Position numbers and translations under genes: made by a program. Positions 28,454 to 37,623 of a DNA stretch of 64,000 bases are shown here, one piece after another. Numbering within the stretch: position 1 is the stretch's first letter; every line of letters starts with the position of its first letter. Origin of the DNA: Denitrovibrio sp. (GTDB lineage: Bacteria > Chrysiogenota > Deferribacteres > Deferribacterales > Geovibrionaceae); the NCBI GenBank assembly GCA_002869185.1, contig PKTN01000004.1, forward strand, positions 248,001 through 312,000, written 5' to 3'. The notes below the pieces were generated by a model. That model was not told where the DNA came from and did not search any database. It worked only from the letters and a program-made list of their open reading frames with translations.

Positions 28454-28563
28454 ATTATCTTCTAAAAATTATGATATCAGAATCAGACACAAAAACAATA
28501 GATTTAATGCTACCTTAGAGAAATATACAGCAATAAGAGTCCTTGTAGTACGTTGACTAATTA

Positions 28564-28857
28564 TTAGTTTTTAGAGACATTAAAGATTGCTATAAGGTTT
28601 AAGTCTTCCAATAGGTTATAAAGTCTATCGCTACCTACAAGCAGTTTAATCTTGAGCCCGTCACCATGAACAGTCTTAGTGAATAGACCAATAATTGAAG
28701 ATGTTATTGTCATTGAATCTTGTATAATTATTGTTATTGAATCTAGCCCATCGTTCAGAACAGAAGCGAGGGCATTTTTGATTTCGGTGTAGTCTTCGAT
28801 AGTCTTCATTTCACCGTTTATGACTAAAGTGTCGGGCTTATCGTGTGTGATTTTCAT
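28564..28857 (-). CDS. STAS-like anti-sigma factor antagonist
   Basis: 97 residues. The beta-alpha pattern (LVINGEMKTIEDYTEIKNAL, ITIIIQDSMTITSSIIGLF) fits a STAS domain, with serines at the helix position that is phosphorylated in SpoIIAA/RsbV proteins. STAS proteins of this kind bind anti-sigma or kinase partners and are reset by a PP2C phosphatase. A gene for exactly such a phosphatase/kinase fusion is divergent 99 bases away (28957). Similarity is modest. Confidence 0.65.
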   Translation of the reverse strand: MKITHDKPDTLVINGEMKTIEDYTEIKNALASVLNDGLDSITIIIQDSMTITSSIIGLFTKTVHGDGLKIKLLVGSDRLYNLLEDLNLIAIFNVSKN

Positions 28858-28956
28858 AATTATCCCCCATGTCTATGAATAGTTTTGCAATTCTCTTTAT
28901 ATTATTATAAACTTAATTTTGAATATTGGAAATACAATGTCACTAAAAAGGATTAT

Positions 28957-30648
28957 ATGAGCGATAAAAAGATATTAAAAGAGATCACTAAGGAGCTCAC
29001 TATACTCTGCGTGGATGATGAACCACTCGCCAGAGAGTATCTCTCTTTAAAACTTAAACGCATTTTTAAAGAAGTATATACCGCAGATGATGGGGCAACT
29101 GGTTTCAGTGAATTCAAAAGTAAGAACCCTGATATAATTATCACAGATAACCGTATGACTTATATGGATGGCATTGAGATGATCATGAAGATCCGCGAGG
29201 AGAATGCGGATATTCCTATTATCCTTAACACTGCTTACACAGAGAAGGATGCACTCGTTGATGCCATTAATTGTAATGTCACTCAATTCTTAACAAAACC
29301 TATCGACTCAAAGAAACTAGACGTGGCTATCGTAAGGTCTATTCAACCGTTGCTTACATCAAGGCTAGCTGAGAAAGCCCTCACGCAAGAGATAGAACTA
29401 CTTAAATACAGAGAAAAGTACCATGCTCATCAGGAGAATAATGCATTTAAGAAAGAGCTTAGTTTAATTCTAAATGATTATTTCCTTCAGAAATTCGATG
29501 TGAAGAATAAGCTCGATGAGGAATATGGCGTTTTTATGAATATCCTATATAAGCCACTCGATGTTCTCAGTGGTGATATCTATTCCATTAGAAGGCTTAA
29601 TGACGGCACTACCTTAATCTTTTTGGCTGATTCTATGGGGAAAGGTTTGTCTGCATCTGTTACGTCTATCCTTACAACAGCATATATGAATCACATTATA
29701 GACTCTGAGGGTGATGAGGTGACTTCGCGTCTCTCAAGTATAATTGACGCTTTTAGTAAATATATAAAAGGGATACTCCTCGATGATGAAATACTTTCTA
29801 TCTGTTTTATGAAGATAGATTTCATAAATGAGACTTTAGAGTACTCTTCATTTAGCTCCCCTCCTATTCTTATGAGGTCAAAAGATGGCGAAGTTCTTTC
29901 GTTTAAATGTAACAACCCGCCTCTGACCAAGTATGATACTGACTATAAAATCGACACAAAAGACATCACAGACATACATGGTATTTTGCTTATGACTGAT
30001 GGTTTATATGAGTGCACAACCAAAACTGGCGAAACCCTCATGGATAGAGTAAAAGAGGCATACGGCAAGAGTATGATGAAGACTGACTTTCATAAATATC
30101 TCGAAGATGTAATAGAGGAGCCAGAGGATGACGTCTCATGTATTCATATTCTAAAGATGAGAAGTTGTGGTGGGGCTTGTGAAACCAAATCATTTTCGTC
30201 GTCACTTAAAAACGTTGGTAAATCAATAGAGTGGCTAGAGGAGTATTTTGCAAAGCAGGAGCTTGATATAGAAGACTCTAGCATGCTTACACTAGCTTTC
30301 ACTGAGCTTACCATGAACGCATTTGAGCATTCAGTCCTTGAGCTTGATAATAGACGTAAGTATAAAATGATAAATAATGGTGAGTATGATGAGTTCATAA
30401 CATCTACTACCAGTGATAAGAAAATCCATGTTAACGTCGGTATTCGAGAGCAATTTGGTAAAAGATATGTATTCATCAAAATCCTCGACGAAGGTACAGG
30501 CTTTGATCCGCATGTGCTAAAAACTTGGATGTATGATCGAGAGCAGAATGACGGTAAAGGTGTCAAAATCTCTAGGCGTATAATTGACGAGATTTATTAC
30601 TCTAGAGATGGAAGAGAAGCCATAATTATCAGGGTCTTGGAAGACTAG
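28957..30648 (+). CDS. REC - PP2C (RsbU/SpoIIE) - HATPase (RsbW) response regulator
   Basis: A longer frame begins at 28885, but ATG at 28957 (MSDKKILKEIT) has AAGGA six bases upstream; about 563 residues. A receiver domain (about 15-130) has CVDDE, phospho-Asp near 65 (IIITDNRM) and FLTKPID. A PP2C/SpoIIE phosphatase follows (LSGDIYSIRR, DSMGKGLSASV, LLMTDGLYE), then a histidine-kinase-like ATPase (TELTMNAFEHS, ILDEGTGFD, GKGVKISRRI). The fusion joins a serine phosphatase to an RsbW-type serine kinase under phosphorelay control, as in partner-switching circuits. The divergent STAS protein is the likely substrate. Confidence 0.88.
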   Translation: MSDKKILKEITKELTILCVDDEPLAREYLSLKLKRIFKEVYTADDGATGFSEFKSKNPDIIITDNRMTYMDGIEMIMKIREENADIPIILNTAYTEKDALVDAINCNVTQFLTKPIDSKKLDVAIVRSIQPLLTSRLAEKALTQEIELLKYREKYHAHQENNAFKKELSLILNDYFLQKFDVKNKLDEEYGVFMNILYKPLDVLSGDIYSIRRLNDGTTLIFLADSMGKGLSASVTSILTTAYMNHIIDSEGDEVTSRLSSIIDAFSKYIKGILLDDEILSICFMKIDFINETLEYSSFSSPPILMRSKDGEVLSFKCNNPPLTKYDTDYKIDTKDITDIHGILLMTDGLYECTTKTGETLMDRVKEAYGKSMMKTDFHKYLEDVIEEPEDDVSCIHILKMRSCGGACETKSFSSSLKNVGKSIEWLEEYFAKQELDIEDSSMLTLAFTELTMNAFEHSVLELDNRRKYKMINNGEYDEFITSTTSDKKIHVNVGIREQFGKRYVFIKILDEGTGFDPHVLKTWMYDREQNDGKGVKISRRIIDEIYYSRDGREAIIIRVLED

Positions 30649-30654
30649 GCTATA

Positions 30655-31356
30655 ATGAATCTGCTTCTGATAAAACCTAGCGAATTGCAAAACGGTTCTG
30701 TTGTCCTTGATGACGATAGAGCTAATCATATCATCAAAAATATTAAATCAAAAAATGGTGACACTTTACGTGCTGGTGTTGTTAATGGAGAAGTTGTGTC
30801 TGCTACTATCATGGAGATAGATAAGCGTTCCGTAACTTTAAAGTTTAAGGCAGAAGAGACCGCCCCTACCGCTCCTCAAATATCACTCATACTTGCACTC
30901 CCTAGACCTAAAGCATTCAGACGAATACTCTTTGGTGCTGTTAGCTGTGGCGTGAAAGATATCCATATTATCAACACGTGGCGGGTTGAAAAGAGCTATT
31001 GGAATAGCCCATACTTATCTTCAGATAAGATAGAATCCTATTGCTTGGAAGCTCTCTCGCAGGCAAAAGATACAATAATGCCTCGTGTTCAATTCCATCG
31101 TTTCTTTACTAGTTTTATCGAAGAGATCATTCCAAATTTACCATCACACAGATTAAGATATATCGCTCATCCTTATTGAAAATCAGCAGAATCACCTACA
31201 GCCCCGGCTACAATAGCCATAGGTCCAGAAGGAGGCTTCATCGAAAGGGAAGTTGAAACTTTCATAGATCTCGGTTTTAGGACATTTTCTACGGGGGAAA
31301 GGACTCTCACTACTGAACATTTTGTACCCTTTATACTTGGTAAACTTATTTGTTAA
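30655..31356 (+). pseudogene. rsmE: 16S rRNA m3U1498 methyltransferase RsmE, in-frame TGA at 31177
   Basis: The frame begins with the ATG at 30655 (MNLLLIKPSELQNGSVV) and runs 174 codons to a TGA (31177-31179) after RYIAHPY. In the same frame it continues as KSAESPTAPATIAIGPEGGF and ends at the TAA at 31356 after GERTLTTEHFVPFILGKLIC. IGPEGGF is the invariant SAM-knot motif of RsmE, so the true gene spans 234 codons including its final stop, the family's normal size. The truncated form lacks the knot and could not work. A single substitution (for example GGA to TGA) or a base-call error would explain it; recoding is unlikely. RsmE methylates U1498 of 16S rRNA. Confidence 0.8.
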
Positions 31357-31417
31357 TTATTTTGTTGTATATTTAATAAAAAGGCTTATTATCCTCCATG
31401 ATTAAAGGAGATGCATA

Positions 31418-32188
31418 ATGTTATTAGAAATGACAGCCACATGTGTTAGTGAGAAGATTAAAAGCAAAAGTATAGTACTAGGGCAGAGGATGTCATATCT
31501 TCCTGCTAGTTTTCTGCTTGGTGAAAATCAGTGGGTAGTCGCTTTTCGTTTTGGTGTTGTCGTTACTATAGGTATGCACGAAAAGGAGCTTCAAGACTTA
31601 TTCCGAGAACTTGCTCCATATATGGAATCTCCTCTAATTAATACCCTATCAGAGAATTATAAGATTGAGCTTGGTGTTGACGAAGAGAAGATTGATAATG
31701 ATATTATTTATCTAAAAGAGCTCACAAGAGAGCATGTCCTTGTTATGGCAGACATTTTAGCTAAGACTGTTATGTTGGATAGATACGAAGCTGCTATGTC
31801 TGAGGTTTTTACTGAGATAGAGCCACTCGCTCGTCAGCTTATGAAAGGTTATAGTCAAAAGATTAAATCGAAAGAGCTTATCCACAGGATAGGAGCAACG
31901 CTTTTAATAAAACATATAATGGTTGGTAGGGTAGAGGTTCACGAAAAACCTGAAATACTTTGGGAGCATCCAGAGCTTCAAAAGTTTTTTATGAGGTTGG
32001 AGGATGAGTTCGAGATAGTAGAACGAAACTCTGCACTACAGAAGAAACTTGAGCTAATAACAACCACGGCTGAAACCCAGTTAGAGCTTATAAATAAATC
32101 CCACTCTCTTAGGGTTGAATTGTATATCGTATTCCTTATAGTTTTTGAAATTGTACTAACTATTTATGAATTATTTATTAGACATTAG
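31418..32188 (+). CDS. RMD1/YagE-family (DUF155) membrane protein
   Basis: 256 residues. A long N-terminal domain (QWVVAFRFGVVVTIGMHEKE, followed by HVLVMADILAKTVMLDRYE) is typical of the DUF155/RMD1 family, and the C-terminus ends in a coiled coil plus one membrane helix (VELYIVFLIVFEIVLTIYEL). Eukaryotic members sit in the mitochondrial inner membrane and affect translation; bacterial function is unknown. Stands alone, about 60 bases after rsmE, ribosome site AAAGGAGATG before ATG. Confidence 0.75.
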   Translation: MLLEMTATCVSEKIKSKSIVLGQRMSYLPASFLLGENQWVVAFRFGVVVTIGMHEKELQDLFRELAPYMESPLINTLSENYKIELGVDEEKIDNDIIYLKELTREHVLVMADILAKTVMLDRYEAAMSEVFTEIEPLARQLMKGYSQKIKSKELIHRIGATLLIKHIMVGRVEVHEKPEILWEHPELQKFFMRLEDEFEIVERNSALQKKLELITTTAETQLELINKSHSLRVELYIVFLIVFEIVLTIYELFIRH

Positions 32189-32322
32189 TTTAACTGCTAA
32201 TTAGTTGAGAAATTAACTATTTTTCAAGCTTGCTAGGGGGTTGCAATGACCCATACCAAAGTGCTATTCTGGTTTTAAAATTATTCGGCTTATACAACTA
32301 GTAAAGCCATCAGGTAGTGCAT

Positions 32323-33045
32323 ATGTTTTACTCATTTGATAGAAATATTGACATTTCAGATTATAATGGCAAGGGTGAATTTCGAATAGATAGTATCCTT
32401 AAGGTCTTTCAAGAGGCTGCGATAACCCATTCTGCTAGCATAGGTTTCACGACTGAAAGCTATATGGGCGCTGGCAATATCTGGATGCATAATAAAAACT
32501 TATTCAAAGTTGATTCCCTGCCTGATTTTAAACAAAAACTTACAGTGAAGACTTGGTCGAGAGGGATGGAAAAATTCCGTGGCATTAGAAACTATGAAGT
32601 CTATGCTGACGGTAAAAAATGCATCACTGGTAGCAGTATTTGGATTTATCTCAACATAGCTAAGAGACGTCCTATACGACCTAGTGATGAGATGGTAGCG
32701 GTATACGACAGCGAAAATGTTCCTGTCTTCGACGATATGATCAAGACTATTAAACATGTAGAACCTTCAAATGATATTACAGAGAAATTGATAACATTAA
32801 GACCTTCTGATATTGATGTGAATGGTCATGTAAGTAATGTAGTGTATGGTCAGTTTATCGAAACTGCACTCTCAGAGTATAATATAGATATTACTAATAG
32901 ATTTGTGAGTTTATCCTATATGCATGAAATAAAGCCTGATGTGCAAGAGGTAAGCGTGAAGACTGAAAAAGTTGGCAACTCTTATAAACTTGGCATATAT
33001 TCTGGTGAAGAGTGTGCATGTTTAGCGGAGGTTTCAGATGTCTAA
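32323..33045 (+). CDS. Acyl-ACP thioesterase (double hotdog)
   Basis: ATG at 32323 (MFYSFDRNIDISDYNGKGEF) is preferred to a GTG two codons earlier; 240 residues. Two hotdog halves are visible: the first with LKVFQEAAITHSASIGF and LTVKTWSRGMEKFRGIRNY, the second with LRPSDIDVNGHVSNVVYGQF, where the NGHVSN loop corresponds to the catalytic Asn/His region of FatA/FatB-type enzymes. It would release free fatty acids from acyl-ACP in the cytoplasm. It overlaps the following SDR gene by eight bases. Confidence 0.82.
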   Translation: MFYSFDRNIDISDYNGKGEFRIDSILKVFQEAAITHSASIGFTTESYMGAGNIWMHNKNLFKVDSLPDFKQKLTVKTWSRGMEKFRGIRNYEVYADGKKCITGSSIWIYLNIAKRRPIRPSDEMVAVYDSENVPVFDDMIKTIKHVEPSNDITEKLITLRPSDIDVNGHVSNVVYGQFIETALSEYNIDITNRFVSLSYMHEIKPDVQEVSVKTEKVGNSYKLGIYSGEECACLAEVSDV

Positions 33046-33697
33046 AAAAATTCTTATTACAGGTGTTTCCAAAGGTCTTGGTTATAATTTATGCGAGAGA
33101 TTTCTAGAGGCTGGTCACAATGTTACAGGCTGTAGCAGGAGTGGAAGTGGACCAGCAGGTCTTGCTGTTTGCGAGGCTTTAGATGTGTCAGATATGAAGT
33201 CTGTTCAGGCTTTTGCAGATAAGGTCCTAGCTGATTTTGGAGTGCCTGATCTGCTTATAAATAATGCTGCTGTGATGAATGATGGGTCTACACTTTGGGA
33301 TACAGATCCTGATGATTTTAAACAGCTTATGGATATAAATGTTTGTGGTACTAGTAATGTTATTCACGCATTTTTCCCTGCTATGTTACATAGCGGGAGT
33401 GGTATTGTAGTTAACTTAAGCTCAGGTTGGGGTAGGTCTACCTCGCCAAATGTTGCCCCTTATTGCGCATCAAAATATGCTATCGAAGGTCTAAGCTTAG
33501 CTATGGCACAGGAAGTTCCAGCAGGTTTCGCAGTTGTAAGCCTTAACCCTGGTTTTATAAAGACCGACATGGTTACTAATCTATTTGGCGATGGAGCATC
33601 AGCCGCAGAAGACCCAGTAAACTGGTCCAGAAAAGCAGCAAAGTATATTCTTAATATCAAAGTGTCTGACAATGGTAGTCAGATGACAGTCGCATAA
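33038..33697 (+). CDS. Short-chain dehydrogenase/reductase
   Basis: 219 residues of the classical SDR family: cofactor motif TGVSKGLG near the start, NNAA, and the catalytic YCASK with upstream Ser in LSSGWGR. The protein is slightly short at the C-terminus compared with the 240-250 residue norm. Substrate unknown; overlap with the acyl-ACP thioesterase gene hints at fatty-acyl or lipid chemistry but does not prove it. The next gene (rarD) starts directly at the stop. Confidence 0.85.
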   Translation: MSKKILITGVSKGLGYNLCERFLEAGHNVTGCSRSGSGPAGLAVCEALDVSDMKSVQAFADKVLADFGVPDLLINNAAVMNDGSTLWDTDPDDFKQLMDINVCGTSNVIHAFFPAMLHSGSGIVVNLSSGWGRSTSPNVAPYCASKYAIEGLSLAMAQEVPAGFAVVSLNPGFIKTDMVTNLFGDGASAAEDPVNWSRKAAKYILNIKVSDNGSQMTVA

Positions 33698-34576
33698 ATG
33701 AGATCAGAAAACAGAGTAGGCTTCCAGTCGGCAACTCTTGCGTTTGTATTTTGGGGACTTTTGCCAATTTATTGGAAGTTTATGAAATCTGTCCCAGCGG
33801 AAGAGGTTCTTTCTCATCGCATCATATGGTCAGCAATCTTTGTGTATCTTATTCTTCTCTTTCAACGTAGAACATCCGAGCTTTGGGATGCTTTAAAAGA
33901 TAAACGTACAGTAATAAATATGATCGGTTCTGGCTTGCTGATAGGGACAAACTGGTTCACTTACATTTGGGCGGTTAACCACAATATGGTTCTTGAGACC
34001 AGCCTTGGTTATTTCATATGCCCAATGCTAAGTGTACTCTTGGGCTTCTTCTTCTTAAAAGAGAAGATACGTGGATTTATGATCCCAGCTTTAGTTTTTG
34101 TGGGCACAGCTATAGCCATAATGACTTTAGGATATGGGCAGTTCCCATTTGCTGGAGTGACCTTGGCAGTTAGCTTTGGTTTTTACGGACTCTTTCGTAA
34201 AAAAGTACAGGTTAAGCCACTACCTGGTCTGTTCATAGAAACCCTGACTCTTGTGCCTATTGCACTCGGCTACCTTATATATGTCCATGTAAAGGGTGGC
34301 GGAGCTTTTATGAACCTTCTGCCAGAAACTTACTACCTGATTGGCTCAGGTGTAGCAACCTCATTACCGTTACTTTTATATGTTGCAGGTGCAAACAGAA
34401 TTCGTCTAGGAACCCTAGGCACTCTGCAGTATATAGGTCCTTCTATAGCCTTTTTTATAGGTATATTTATGTACCACGAACCTATAGGGCTGAGTAAACT
34501 TGCATCATTTGTGCTCATATGGATCGGTGTTGTTTTGTACCTTATGCAGTTATACAGAGACGCAAAGCACGTTTAA
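33698..34576 (+). CDS. rarD: RarD-type EamA permease
   Basis: 292 residues, about ten membrane helices. The opening 'FQSATLAFVFWGLLPIYWK' and AEEVLSHRIIWS, with NWFTYIWAVNHNMVLETSLGYF, are characteristic of RarD, a DMT transporter of unknown substrate annotated from a chloramphenicol-sensitivity phenotype. ATG follows immediately after the SDR stop (TAAATG), so translation is probably coupled. It ends one base before the convergent SDR gene. Confidence 0.85.
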   Translation: MRSENRVGFQSATLAFVFWGLLPIYWKFMKSVPAEEVLSHRIIWSAIFVYLILLFQRRTSELWDALKDKRTVINMIGSGLLIGTNWFTYIWAVNHNMVLETSLGYFICPMLSVLLGFFFLKEKIRGFMIPALVFVGTAIAIMTLGYGQFPFAGVTLAVSFGFYGLFRKKVQVKPLPGLFIETLTLVPIALGYLIYVHVKGGGAFMNLLPETYYLIGSGVATSLPLLLYVAGANRIRLGTLGTLQYIGPSIAFFIGIFMYHEPIGLSKLASFVLIWIGVVLYLMQLYRDAKHV

Positions 34577-35308
34577 CTATTCCACATCTCTATTTATATG
34601 AAATGGTGACCACGACTGATTAACTGACATAAGCTCCATAGTATTTACATTGACGTGTTCAGGCAGAGTCGCTACCCAGTAGACAGTTTCAGCTAAATCT
34701 TCAGCTGTAAGAGCCTGTGTGCCTGCATAAACTTTATCAGCCTTTGATTTATCACCTTTAAATCTTATAGTTGAGAACTCTGTGTCAGCCATCCCTGGTT
34801 CTATATTTGTTGAGCGTACTTTTGTCCCGAAAAGATCGTTGCGGATATTCCTTGCGAACTGCTGAACAAATGCCTTTGTACTGCCGTAGACATTCACACC
34901 CGGATAAGGCCAGTTTCCAGCCGCAGAACCTATACTTATGATGTGCCCTTTGTTTCTCTCTACCATGTTAGGAAGGACTGCTCTAGCGCAATAGATCACA
35001 CCTTTGATGTTAGTGTCTACCATGCGATCCCAGTCTTCTATATCTGTTTCCTGTGCAGGTTCTAAGCCGAGAGCAAGCCCTGCATTATTAACAAGAACAT
35101 CAATGTCAGTATGTCTTGAGAAGACATCAAATACAGCGTCTTTATCTTTTACATCCAGAACCTCTATATCGCAACCAGTCTCCTTTGCGAGAGCATCAAG
35201 CCTATCTTTACGCCTTCCTGCTGCCACAACAGAGTGACCTTCATTTATAAATCTTTTGGCTATTGCTTCGCCGAATCCAGCTGTAGCACCTGTTACAAAT
35301 ACTTTCAT
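34577..35308 (-). CDS. SDR family NADP-dependent oxidoreductase (YdfG-like)
   Basis: 243 residues: TGATAGFG cofactor loop, arginine after the second strand (AAGRRKDR) favouring NADP, NNAG, and SIGSAAGNWPYPG...YGSTK catalytic Ser/Tyr/Lys. The 'PEHVNVNTMELMSVNQSW' C-terminus is typical of YdfG-type 3-hydroxy acid (L-allo-threonine/serine) dehydrogenases. The ribosome site AGGAG lies within the left arm of an inverted repeat (35310-35432). Convergent with rarD. Confidence 0.85.
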   Translation of the reverse strand: MKVFVTGATAGFGEAIAKRFINEGHSVVAAGRRKDRLDALAKETGCDIEVLDVKDKDAVFDVFSRHTDIDVLVNNAGLALGLEPAQETDIEDWDRMVDTNIKGVIYCARAVLPNMVERNKGHIISIGSAAGNWPYPGVNVYGSTKAFVQQFARNIRNDLFGTKVRSTNIEPGMADTEFSTIRFKGDKSKADKVYAGTQALTAEDLAETVYWVATLPEHVNVNTMELMSVNQSWSPFHINRDVE

Positions 35309-35309
35309 A

Positions 35310-35432
35310 AAAATCTCCTATTAACTTCGTATTACTGTGTCATGATTTACTCATAAAATCTCACAGACTATAATGTATGCTAGCTTCCAGTTCGTAAATC
35401 TTTCCTTGTCCTACTCGTTACTAGGAGATTTT
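35310..35432. repeat. Inverted repeat carrying a duplicated ribosome-site region
   Basis: The arm 35310-35325 (AAAATCTCCTATTAAC) matches the reverse complement of 35417-35432 at 15 of 16 positions; the spacer is 91 bases. The left arm contains the AGGAG of the SDR gene (minus strand). The right arm would be the same RBS leader on the plus strand, followed by no start codon or open frame. A short inverted duplication or relic of a rearrangement are possible explanations. Confidence 0.5.
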
Positions 35433-35481
35433 AACGAAATAACTGCCAGATTTAAAGGGGAATAAACGAAGATTATGCAAC

Positions 35482-35516
35482 AAAAAAGGGTAACCATTTC
35501 TGGTCACCCCTTTGTT
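35482..35516 (-). terminator. Intrinsic terminator of upp
   Basis: AAAGGGTAACCA (35485-35496) pairs with TGGTCACCCCTTT (35501-35513) around a TTTC loop with one mismatch and one bulge; on the minus strand the stem is followed by a run of six T. It is about 45 bases downstream of the upp stop. Confidence 0.75.
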
Positions 35517-35558
35517 AAACGTATAAATGTCCATAGGAGGACATAGCGGATCGATAAA

Positions 35559-36191
35559 CTATTTAGTACCGAAGAGTCTGTCTCCAGCATCTCCGAGCCC
35601 AGGGAGAATATATCCAAGCTCGTTAAGTCTTTCGTCAAGTCCTGCGGCATAAACCTGAATATCAGGGTGAGCTTCGCAGAATGCTTTTACACCCTCTGGT
35701 GCAGCTATAAGACACATGAACTTGATGTTCTTAATACCTTCTTCTTTCAGCCTGTTAGCAGCTGCTATAGCAGAACCACCCGTCGCAAGCATAGGGTCAA
35801 TCAATATGAAATCCCTGTCTTCTGAGTGTGGTGGAACTTTGAAATAATAAGATACAGGCTGAAGTGTTTCATGGTCTCTGTAAAGACCAATGTGTCCAAC
35901 ACGGGCGGACGGCATAAGACGTAGAAATCCATCTACCATACCAAGTCCAGCACGAAGAATTGGCACAAGTGCGACCTTCTTACCTGCTACCATCCTTGCT
36001 TTTGTTTTACAAAGAGGTGTCTCAATTTCGACTTCCTCAAGTGGGAAATCTTTTGTTATTTCATATGCCATTAGCATAGCTACTTCATCAACGAGCTCTT
36101 TAAACTCTTTTTTTGAAGTGTTTTTGTCTCTGATGATAGTAAGTTTGTGCTCTATGAGCGGATGACTTACAACGCTGAAATTAGAATACAT
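35559..36191 (-). CDS. upp: Uracil phosphoribosyltransferase
   Basis: 210 residues, the family's normal length. It converts uracil and PRPP to UMP in pyrimidine salvage. PRPP-binding loop [13 protein letters not shown] is conserved, as are [18 protein letters not shown] and [13 protein letters not shown] and the uracil-binding C-terminus [12 protein letters not shown]. Its ATG overlaps the uraA stop by one base, so transport and salvage are co-expressed. A rho-independent hairpin follows at 35482-35516. Confidence 0.97.
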   Translation of the reverse strand: MYSNFSVVSHPLIEHKLTIIRDKNTSKKEFKELVDEVAMLMAYEITKDFPLEEVEIETPLCKTKARMVAGKKVALVPILRAGLGMVDGFLRLMPSARVGHIGLYRDHETLQPVSYYFKVPPHSEDRDFILIDPMLATGGSAIAAANRLKEEGIKNIKFMCLIAAPEGVKAFCEAHPDIQVYAAGLDERLNELGYILPGLGDAGDRLFGTK

Positions 36192-37423
36192 TACTTCTCC
36201 TTTGGAAGAATTAGATTAAGTAAGATACCAACGATACCTGCAAGACCGATACCACCGAGTGTTATCTTGCCGAAAGTAAAAGAAAGGTCTCCGATACCAA
36301 CAACGAGGATAATAGAAGAGATGATAAGGTTGCGAGATTTTGAAAAATCTACTTTGTCACGCACAAGTGTGCTGACACCAATAGCTGCGATCATACCAAA
36401 AAGGAGGATCATTATTCCGCCCATAACAGGTACTGGGATAGTTCTAAGTACTGCACCGAGTTTTCCAACGAAAGCGAGTACTATCGCTGTGATAGCAGCG
36501 ATTGTCATATACACAGGGTTGAAGGCTTTTGTAAGTGCTACAGCACCTGTAACCTCTGAGTAAGTTGTGTTAGGAGGACCACCAACCAATGATGCGAATG
36601 TAGTCGCAAGACCGTCACCAAGAAGTGTTCTATGGAGTCCAGGTTCTTTTATGTAGTTTTTACCTGTTGCACTAGAGATAGCGAGAACGTCACCAACATG
36701 TTCGATAGCAGGAGCGATAGCAACAGGAACTATGTAGAGGATAGCAGCGATATCAAAAACAGGTACAGCATATGTACCAGCTTTCATAGCAGCAACCCAT
36801 GGGATAACAAACCAAGAAGCCTGTGCGATAGGCTCGAAATTAACCACACCAAGGATCACAGAGAGGACATAACCTACGATAATACCCATTAAAATAGGGA
36901 TGAGACTGAATATTTTCTTACCGTATGTCACTGTGAGGATTGCTGTTAGTAGTGAAACGAAAGCAATTATTGTTGCTTTACCATCGTAGTTACCTGATCC
37001 GTCAAAGCTCTTTGCCATGTTAACAGCGACAGGAGCAAGCTTAAGTCCGATTACCATAATAACAGGACCTGTAACGATAGCTGGGAGGTATTTTTCGATA
37101 GCTTCAACGCCACCAACTTTAACCATTGCAGCGAAAACGATATAAGCTAGACCAGCACAAGCGAGACCGCCGAGTGTAGCTGCCATACCGAATTCTTTCA
37201 CTCCGAAAGAGATAGGGGCGATAAACGCGAATGAACTAGCTAAAAAAACAGGAACCATCCTCTTAGTCACTATTTGGAAAATAAGAGTACCAACACCAGC
37301 ACTAAAAAGTGCTATGGATGGGTCGAGACCTGTGAGAAGTGGGACGAGAACCAAAGCACCGAATGCTACGAAGAGCATCTTGATACCAAGGATCAGCGTC
37401 TTAAAAAAACTTTCTTCTTGCAT
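36191..37423 (-). CDS. uraA: Uracil permease (NCS2 family)
   Basis: ATG at 37423 ([13 protein letters not shown]) has GGAGG 10 bases upstream; an in-frame ATG 10 codons earlier lacks one. About 410 residues with roughly 14 helices of the UraA/NCS2 fold (SPIAP-like '[14 protein letters not shown]', '[13 protein letters not shown]' matching the NCS2 signature with Q/E substrate residues). It would import uracil by H+ symport across the inner membrane. It leads the uraA-upp operon, diverging from a chemoreceptor gene. No pyrimidine attenuator was recognised in the 200-base upstream gap. Confidence 0.95.
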   Translation of the reverse strand: MQEESFFKTLILGIKMLFVAFGALVLVPLLTGLDPSIALFSAGVGTLIFQIVTKRMVPVFLASSFAFIAPISFGVKEFGMAATLGGLACAGLAYIVFAAMVKVGGVEAIEKYLPAIVTGPVIMVIGLKLAPVAVNMAKSFDGSGNYDGKATIIAFVSLLTAILTVTYGKKIFSLIPILMGIIVGYVLSVILGVVNFEPIAQASWFVIPWVAAMKAGTYAVPVFDIAAILYIVPVAIAPAIEHVGDVLAISSATGKNYIKEPGLHRTLLGDGLATTFASLVGGPPNTTYSEVTGAVALTKAFNPVYMTIAAITAIVLAFVGKLGAVLRTIPVPVMGGIMILLFGMIAAIGVSTLVRDKVDFSKSRNLIISSIILVVGIGDLSFTFGKITLGGIGLAGIVGILLNLILPKEK

Positions 37424-37623
37424 TTTTAAAATCCTCCTAAAGAAATAAAACAAACAATCAATTTTAGTAGGTTTTTATAGTGTTGTAAAGATAAATGAAT
37501 CAAAGTTAAATGCTTGTTTAAATATATGAATAGTTTATTAAATGTTAAGTTTAGTTGAAAAATCCTAGTGATAGTTGTATCATTAATTTATAACCGAAAC
37601 TATTGATTGTAAGGAGGCTAATC

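Noticed and set aside
31177..31179. TGA in rsmE read as selenocysteine
   Set aside because: No convincing SECIS hairpin follows, RsmE has no known Sec homologue and the site lies in a variable linker.
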